The notes under the pieces are model-generated. The model was not told the DNA's origin and ran no database searches. It saw only the letters and a list, made by a program, of their open reading frames with translations. The position numbers and the translations under genes were made by a program. A stretch of 64,000 nt of DNA from Cavia porcellus. Its lineage: Eukaryota; Chordata; Mammalia; Rodentia; Caviidae. Shown here piece after piece: positions 40,301-50,200 of this stretch (positions are counted from its first letter, which is position 1; each line of letters opens with the position of its first letter). Location: assembly GCF_034190915.1 (NCBI RefSeq), contig NW_026947490.1:63291494-63355493 (forward strand), read 5' to 3'.

Positions 40301-41218
40301 AATGATTTTACAGAAAAAAGGATTATAAAACAGTATTGAGCAACTATACTACAACAAATTGGATAATCAAGATGAAACTGACATCTCTCACAACTATTCA
40401 GCATAGTTAAAATTCCTTAACATTTGTCTTGAGCTCCTTTTCTTTGTGCTTCTCAATAAAGGACTCCCTGGTCTTACTTTTATATATATTTTTTTTTGGT
40501 GGGGGGGACCAGGTATTGAACTCAACCTCTTGCTAGCCAGGCAGGCACTTATGCTGCTGAGCTAAATCCCCACCAACATGGTTAAAATTCTAAAGGCTTC
40601 TCATAACTAAATATAAGTGAGAGTGATTGCATACATGTATAATTCCACACTCGGGAGGCTGAGGCAACAGGATCAGAGTTCAACAGGAGCCTGCACTACA
40701 AAGTGAGCCCCAGGCCAGCCAGAACTACATAGCAAGACCTTGTTTCAGAAAGACTAAATAAATAAATAAATAAGGGACACAGAAGAACAGAAATTCTCCT
40801 ATGTTCTAGTGAGGATGTAAATTGATATAACTACTTTATAAAAATATGGTCAACTGTTTTCCAAAATTAGATACAAATTTACCATAATTCAGCAATCTCA
40901 CAACTGCTAATGTATTACAAAGGAAAGATAATATTTATACAAAAATCCTGCAACTGTTTACGTTAAATCTATCCATAATCGCAAAAAGAATTAGAACTCA
41001 TATGTTCTACAACTAGTAAATGGATAAACCAACTGTGGTACATCCACACAATAGAATTCAATTCAACAATAAAAAGTAACAAATGACTTAACAACTTGGA
41101 GAAGCACAAAGGCACCAGCCTAAGTAAAAGAAACCAGTTTGGGGGGGCCAAGAATATAGTTCAGTGGCATGAGCACAAGGTCCTGAATTAAAGTAACCGT
41201 ACCAAAAAAAAAAAAAAA

Positions 41219-41250
<32 letters not shown>

Positions 41251-44200
41251 AAACAAAATGGAAAAAAACATCAGTTTAAAAAGATTACATTAACTACATA
41301 ATTCCACTCATGTGATATTCTCAAAAAAGACAAAATTATGCCACATGTCTATATTCCCAGCTACTAGGGAAGTTGAGACAAGAGGATTAAAAACTCAAGG
41401 TCAGTCTGAACAACTTTAGCAAGATTCTGCTTCAAAATTCCAACAAAAGAAAAAAGGCTACAATTATAGCTCAGTGCAAAACTCTTGTCTAGGAAGCACA
41501 AGGCCCTGGGCTGAGTACCCACTGATATCAAAAAGAGGAAACCAGAGCTAACTGTCAGTGTCGCCAGCGGCTTCAGAAGGCCTTATGCTGGGGTTCAGAG
41601 GGGCTGAGGGGTAAAAGGAGGCAGGTCCAGGTGGGAACTGCCTCTCCGTGCCCTGAGGGACTAAGGTGTGAGGAAGGTAGTTTGGGGATGATGGAAGTGT
41701 CTGGCATCCTGACTACTGCGTCCATTATGAGATTATATGAACATTTCAATACATCATATCAATACTGAAAAAACTGACTACCCCAAAAAGCCTTCATTTT
41801 TAAACGCATGATAATTTGAAGTAAGTTCTGTCAATTCACAGCCAGGAACATAATGGGTCAAAATAAGCAACAAAAATAAATTATCAGAGACTCTATATTA
41901 CAAAATTTCTACTTTTCAACTTACAATTTACTTTCTTACCAAATCCGAGACTGATGCTGCAAAGCCAACCCACAGGCTTTTACAATAATGAGTTCTTTTT
42001 TTCAGAACTGCCCATGACTGCTACTGCAGAGGCACTGTGCTTCACTTCTCATCAGCCACAGGAGACAGGATTCTGGGGTTATCACAATGCACAGCCACCT
42101 CCTGCCCCACTGCCCTGTGGACAGAGAGCGCTTCCTGGGAAAATGCTTCCCTGGCGTGACTTCTTGGCTGCATCTCCCCATCTTCTTAGAATCAAACCAG
42201 CCTAGGGCAGCTCCTGCCCTTATCCAGGAGTTCCTGTTGCTTCTGTAAGCCAAGGATTTAGACTTTCCACCTCCACAGCGCCTCAGCTGCCAAAGGCCTT
42301 TCAGGCCCAGCCTGAGCTCTGTCCCCAGTAAGGGAACCCCGCCCTGCTTCTTCCACGGTGACACAGTTAAACTCCCTGAGGTTGGCGGTGACTCCACCAC
42401 GTAGTGTCCTGGCATTTTAGTTGTTTTCTAGTTTAGACAACTACTGGGTTTCTTGTTTTAGTTTTTGCTCCTTCTGTTGTTTGTTGTTTTAGCTAAATGC
42501 CGCAAAACACAACACCAACTTTACAGTATCATCATCAACACAAAATCTAAGAATTAGCTTAGTTTTTTATACTAGCGAATAACTTAACTGTTTTACTGAA
42601 AAATAATTGGATTCTTTACTATTTTATTAAGAGTAAAAAACTATTTTTTTACATAACACTAATTTTCACAAGGCCATTAACAATTGTGCTACTTGTTTTT
42701 ATTTCTAAAGCCCATGTGCTCACTGATTTTAATGAGAGGCAGAATGTACTCTGATATAAAAGATACTTTTTAAAAGATATTCAAAGGCCAAGTGTGGCCC
42801 ACACCTGTCATTCCAGCACTCAGGAGGCTGAGGCTGGAGGACTGTTGCAAGTTTGAGGCCAGCCTGGGCTACAAAGTGAGTTCAAGGCCAGCCTGACTTG
42901 CCTAGTGAAACACTATCCCAAAAAAAACAACAACAAAAAAAGTAAGTAAGTAATTTTTAAAAAGATATTCAAGACCCAGAACTCACTTGAGGAACAAATT
43001 ATATATATACTCTCATCAGCATGCAATAATTTTAGTATGTTTTGGCAAAAGACAAATCCTTTCCATAATAAGGACCATCCATGATTTGTCACTCTGTAAG
43101 TCCCCACATTTCATTTGAGTTTAAAATGAGGACACTTTATATTAGGTTTCTTTCTTCAGTAGAATTTTAACTCTACAGATGTGAATTTTCCTAGCAGTTA
43201 GTATTCCTATCACTAACAATTTTTCACAGAAGCAAGCACATGAATGCCAAATTAAAATGGATTTTCAATTACTAGTGTTTTAAGTGATTCTCTTATGTCA
43301 TATAAAAGCCAAATAATGCTTGATATAGTGAGCTCACATGGATAGAGACAAAGAATAGTCTTCCTTACAAAATTTCAAATAACAAATACACATAGAAAGA
43401 AAGCATTTGAGGCTGGGCCTGGTGATCTATGCCTATAATCCCAGCACTTGGAAAGCTGAGGCAGGAGGTCTCTATGAGTTCAAGGCCAGCCTAAAATGCA
43501 TAGTGAGAGACTCTGTCTCAAAAAGACAAAAAAAAAAAAAATTTGAAAAAATTATTTTTGACAACCAGTCAACTATTACTACCTGCTGCAGGTAAGACTT
43601 ATCAACATACGTTAAAACAACACAACAAAAAGTACAGTAAGCACCAGGATATCCACAGTCTCAAAAGTTTCTTTCCATAGCATGCTTGGAATCCCAGTAC
43701 TTGGGATGCTGAGGCAGGTGTGAGTTTAAGGCCAGCCTCACTACATAGTAAGACCCTGTCACACACAAAAAGTATCTTTCCTTAAGAAATCTTGTAGTTA
43801 GTAAGGGAAAAATAATAACTTGGCAAAAGAGAAACCGAGTATATATCCCCTAAGTGATCAAGCTCCATCAACAGTATTGAGACCAACACGTACAGTGTAC
43901 CTGGGCATAGGAAGCACTTAGTGTGGAATTCCTGCCAAAAATGTACCCTCGAATGCAACCATGAGAACACCCTGGACAAGACAAACATAGGGACGACAGA
44001 AATTACTGCCCTGTACTCTTAAAACTGTCAAAGCCATACAAGACAGACTGAAGAACCACTTACATTTAAAAAGACTAAAGAGAAATTGTTGTAGCTTGGC
44101 ATAACTGACGCCATCTTAGCCCTGCATTTAGCCAGTGTCCTGTATTTGACCCAGGAAAATGGAAAATCACTCAGGGTACAAGTCCCATGAGAAAAGTAGA

Positions 44201-47200
44201 ATGAACTGCATCCACAAGAGAAAAATTAACCTGCTCAACAAAAGACGCAAGATACAGGTGTCAACCAAAAATTAATGTGAGATTCTAGCTAAACTGTTTC
44301 CAGCAAGATGTCTTTTTGTGGTTGTCTGTTTTAAAAACTCAGTTTCCAGTTCAGGGTCACTTGGTGGGATTCTGAAACAGGGGTTCATGGTGGTCACCGA
44401 GCTCAGCTAATAAAATCCCAAATTTATCAATTTGGCTGCTTGGATTCCTATACTGTTTACAAACCCACTTCAAAATGACAACTAATCTTAATATTTGATT
44501 CTGGACAAGATTCTAGTCCAGGAATAGTTTCCTTTTGTTACACAGACTATAAATGGGATAACTGGCAAAATCTGTCTGCAGACAGAATCTTATTTGTGTT
44601 CCTTTAAGAAATACACATTAAATTATTCAGGTATAAAAGACATCATGTTTACAATTTATTCTCAACTTATTAGAAAGAATATTGTGCTCATTATGTAGAG
44701 AAAAAAGTGATAAAGCAAATATAACAAACTAACATTGGGGAAATGTGAGTAAGATATATAAGGATTCTCTGATTTTTTACAATCTACCTTTAAGTCTAAA
44801 ATTATCTCAGTAAATAAAAACAATGCCAATTAAGACAAAGTTTCTATTTTCCTTAATAATAATACTAGGATCATCACTGCATCCTTTCTCTGGAATTCAT
44901 GAAATTTTAGCATTAGTATAAAAGTATATTATCTCTCCCCCAAATCTCTCAAATTTACAAAAGAAAACAATGAAATCAAACGACTTAAGTATTGCACCTC
45001 TTTTGAGTCAAAACCAAGAGGATTATCCAGGCCTAACTCAACTTTATCCTTCTCAAAATGTCTTATCTTTATGCTGTTTTAAAACATGTCATACTGAGCC
45101 TGGCGTGGTGGCTCACACCTGTAATCCCAGCACTCAGGAGGCTGAGGCAAAAGGATCATAGAGAGTTCGAAACCAGCCTAGGCTACAAAGCGAGCTCAAG
45201 GCCAGCCTGAACTGCGTAGCGAGACCCCGTCTCAAAAAGGACAAAAAAAAAACAACAACCATGTCATACCAAGATATTACTCACATGCTATGATAAACAC
45301 TTCTAAAATATCTAGATTTTATTTTTTTAAAAAACCATCTGAGTATCATTGCTACTAGGCATCTTTTTGTTTTTTAATGTAATGGGATTGAACTTAGGGT
45401 AGTCACTCTAAGCAGCACTGCATTTCCATCTATATATATCTATACTTAGATACATAGATATATATTGCCCAGGCAAGGCTCCATCGTGCCATCTTCCTGC
45501 CTCAGAGTCTCAGAGAGCTGGGATTAAAGGTGTGTACCACGATGACCAGCTCTGACAATCTTTAACAACAAATATGAACAAATATCCATGTTTTGAATAC
45601 CAGTCAAATATTCTACCACACATTAAGAATAACAAAATTAAGGTAATGCACCATGAGGCCCACAATGGTACAGACCAAGTTTGCATTATTAATCATTACA
45701 GCCGCACCACTCAGGACAGTGCTTGACACGCAATAAATACTGAAATTACTGTTCTAGGCTACAAAATAAAAGGCAGGAATGGTATATATGTGGGATTTGT
45801 ATCAGCGAGATCAATAAAGTACCACAAGATATGCAGTAAGGAAGCTGTGTTTTTCAGGTGAGATCTAGAAAGACAAGTAAGATTTTAACAGACCTGAAAG
45901 CAGTGGGATCGTGAACAAAGGTAGTGGGATATTGACAAAACAGCCCAAAAGCAAGAAAATACATAGCATCTCTACTGAATTTTTAAGCTTATGCTTACCT
46001 ATCGTGGCTGCAAGTTCTGGATCAAAAGTGTCATCTGTGAACCTCAAGAGCAGGCTAAAAGAGAGAAAAAGACCAGCAAGTTAACACTGATGTCTAACCC
46101 TATGATACATGTATCCATGACTGTAATTCTGTCATACAGTATTAGATGCAGGTAAGAAAAGTTGGTGTAGGCCTGCTCCCAGGAAGACTGCTTCAGTATT
46201 TATATAGGGAAATCACATTATTAGAAACACAATTTAAAAGTCTCAAGGACAAAACAGTTTACTATAAATTTATACATACCTCATAATTTTCAGGTACAAA
46301 AAGGTAGGTTTTTTAACTTTTTAAAAAATCAGCAGTATACTCATCTGAGAAAATATATGCAACATGTCATATTTTAATTGATAAAAATGAAACCAGAAAT
46401 AGCCTTCTTGGAAGGCAACACAGGCACTCTGAAAAAAAACCTGTTGTGTAATTCACCTTGCATTCAAGTAAAAAAGAAAAAGGCATTAAAGCATATACTT
46501 TGTAACAAGTAGTAGACTATTACCTAAGTGGGAAGGAAAGGTACATGAAAAGGGAGGGCAGGAAGAAAACAGATGTTCTCCAGCAGGTGCTGGGCAGGTA
46601 TGGAAACCAGCAAGTGGAAGCTTAAGCCGGCTTTTAAAGAACGGAGTGACAAGAGCTGTTCTGTTTTCAGCAGTTAACACCAGAAAACATGGAGGAAAAA
46701 AATCCACAGAAACCATGGTTATGGTGAGGGGGAAGGAAGGATTAAATCTTGCAAATGTCTAACTGCAAACAAGGAATGAAAGCAAAAGACACCAGATTAG
46801 GAGGACTCCCCCGAGACATTTCCCCTCTCCCCATCACTTCACGTAATACAAAGCAACGGTGTTTAAGTAGAGTCTCTTCAAAACATTAGCTTCTGATAAA
46901 GACCTATATTTACAAAATTAATCAGATTTCTTACTGACTTAAAACTGTCCTACTGTCCTGTTTACAGTGATAAAGTAGTATCAGAAACGTTTTCATGAAC
47001 ATTTCTACAGGTTGTGATTACCACTCTAGAGATACATAGTAAATTTACCACTACTAGTGATATATAGTAAACATAGTGGCCTCTGGGGCTGGGGCTATAA
47101 CTCAGTGGCATAAGCACCTGTCTAGCAAACACAGGGTCTTGAATTCAATTCCCAGTGCTTGGGGTAGAAGGGAATAGTGATCTCATGATAGTTCCAAAAC

Positions 47201-50200
47201 ACAGTAACATTAAATAATTATATTTAAAGAATTAACTCTCCCTTTTTTGGTTTTATTTTCCTTTGTCTGCCCTTAAGGCAGGCACCATAGGATCAGAGTA
47301 ACACAGAAGATTCAATTCTAGATTTTTCTGCTTAACCTCTTGACCATAACTTTTTACTTACCAACATGCATTAGGTGATAACATCAATAAGACTGTTAAT
47401 GACAACTAATAAAACTGTTCCTCTTCTTGCCCAATATAATTACCCATAATTTAAGATTTGAAAAGATACATATCTATACTTGGCCACCACAATAAATACT
47501 ACGACAAAACCATAGGTGAACATAACTGTGTGCAGCAATATTAACGATACCAATATCATAATACAAGCAATAATTTTTACTATTACTTATTAAATATATA
47601 AGTGTGCCTGATATTGAGCTAGTGAGTTTTCTTCAGTAAGTATTAACCCCGTAGCTAATAATACTTTGTCAGAAAAGACATGGAATTGGTATGGTAAAAG
47701 GCAACAAATTAGGGGATACCGTTAGACCAAAATGTATTCAAAATTTTACATACACATTTCTCTAGACTCTGAAATTCATACCCCCCAAATGATTATGAAC
47801 CCTATTCTTAATACTCATACTTAAGATTTCATATTTTCAAAGTTAAAGGAGCACAATATTCTCCCTACATAATTGAGAAGTAAGTACCACTACATATACC
47901 ACTCAGATAAAACCAATTATAATAAAGAAAGTAGGGTTATAACTAACCTGTATTTCTCAATTTAAAAACAAATTCACCTAAAAGAATGGGATGGAAAGGT
48001 GTACGATAGGGATTGTACTTCAGATAATAAAAAGTTTCTCTATCCCCTTCCCAGTGTTATTTTTACCTCACCAGGCCCAGCCACCAAATCAGATTTTAAA
48101 CCGTGCATTGGATATTGCATTGGATATTTGACGCTGTTCGAGAGTTTCTGTGAAATCCCTCCCTCTTCCAATGGAAGCTAGAGTGTTCAAGTAGCACACA
48201 AGGTTACACAAGAGGCAGCACTAGTTTCATAATCCTGTTTTCCTAGCTACTATCACAAACTCTTCACACTCTGGCATTATGAGATAAACCTGAAAAAAAT
48301 CTACCAATTTGGAAAAAAGAGCCTTTGCTGTGCAGTAACCGCTTACAACCCAATGCCAGCTTACTTCCACTGCCTCTAACTCTGGAAGGAAATAAACCAC
48401 TGGCTGGAACAATCCACTAAGATTGTATCTATGACAAATGTTTTAGTCCTAACTTGTCCTAAAGAGTAAGCTTCCACTTTAGTGAAGTAATTTATTCTCA
48501 TCTTATCCACAAAGATAAATCTTCAAGGTTGTTTTCTGAAGCATGTTACGTATGCTACATATGTACATACATAGACATAAACTGTATATCTAACCAGAAA
48601 AATAAGAATTTTCTCCCAACATGCAATCCTTTCTTGAAAGGTAGTTAAAATTCTGCAGTGATCAGTTCACAATAGAGCACTGAGAAAAGTTTAATGTGAA
48701 TCAGGTCCAAATAAAATTGCCAGGGCCAGGCATGGTGGCATACCACGAGGCTGAGACAGGACAGCCATAAGCTTGTTCTACATAGTGAGTTCAAGGCCAG
48801 CCTTAACTAACTACATAGCAAGACCCTTGCTCAAACGAAAAAAAAAAAAAAAAAAAAGACAACTGTTTGGCAAATTAAGGAGGGAGAGTAAAAAATCCAC
48901 TTATCAAGCTGGAGTGCTGGGGCATGCCTATAATCCCAGCACTCACTGAGGCAGGGTGGAGACCAGCCTGGGCTACAAAGTGAGCCCAAGGTCAGGCTGA
49001 ACAGCATAGTGAAAACCTATCTCAAAAAGAGGAAAGAAAAGAAAAAAGAAAAGAAATTCACTTATCTAATTTTACTCTAAAAGGAAGACTTCGATTATCT
49101 ACTCCAGCTCACTGTACCTCCAGTTAATCTTCCAGAAAAGTTTAATACACTTATTCATTATCCACTGAACATACTGCTCTCAACTAGTCATGCATTGGGA
49201 TGAATCACCTGAAATGACAACCAATTATTCTTGATTTCAAAAACAGCATTCTGATATCCCTTAAGCTAGGAAAGATGGAGAAAGGAGCTAGAAAAGCTGG
49301 AGATGGTGCTTTCTCAAGGAAAGATGGAGAAAAAAAAAGCACCACACTACGGAACTGCTAGTAAAACAATATTGAAGATATTAATTAATGTATCAACCTT
49401 CAAATATGTACAAAAAGGGTTAATGATGAAAAAAATGACTTTATTCATTCCTTTAACATACATATACATACAAATCATACGGGTACATTCACCATAGTGT
49501 TTCATTAGTCTTTTACCGGGAATAGGCAAATCTTTCAGACTAGTGTACAAACAGCACATCAAATGAGAAAAATGAAAACGACTGAACAAATGCTTTAAAA
49601 ATATGTAAAGTTTTAGAATTCACTACAGAATAAACTTTCAAATGTTTTAAGTATCTTAAGAAGTAAGACTTTATGACTTAAAAAGTTCTTTGGAAAACAT
49701 AGGTAAAAGAAAAAAGACAAAAATATGTAATCCCAGCACTCAGGAGGCTGAGGCAGGAGAACTGTTGCAAGTTCGAGATCAGCCTAGGCTACAAAGTGAG
49801 CTCAAGGCCAGCCTGAACTACATAGCGAGACCGTCTCAAAAAGACAAAAAGAAAAAAAGAAAAGAAAAAGGTATGGGTATCAGGAGGCACAGTTAAACAT
49901 GAAACTGCTTGCAGACTGGAACTTTAAATATTACTTTAAAAGGTCAAGACAATCCAGAACCTAACCCACTCATAATCAGATGGCAGCCGCAGTGCTGGTA
50001 CACACCTGTCAACTCAGCACATGGGAGGCTGAGGCAAGAGGATCACCGAGAGTTCAAGGCCAGCCTGGGCTACAAAGTGAGGTCAAGGCCAGCCTGAACT
50101 ACATAGCGAAAGTCCTCATAAAAAAAACAAAAAACAAAAATCAGATGGCAAAGGTGATTCCACCTGGAGAACTTTGTTCGAAGACATGGAAGAAATCACA

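Larger units (their letters stand above)
31274..45998 (-). other. RAB18: RAB18 intron 2
   Basis: The largest intron, about 14.7 kb, GT-AG. It holds the complete HAL1-like copy 2, a MaLR-like LTR, an LTR-like element, and about twenty SINEs or fragments. No exon-like sequence was recognised in the remainder, for example 34400-35800, 37000-37800, 39250-40100 and 41560-42750. Confidence 0.9.
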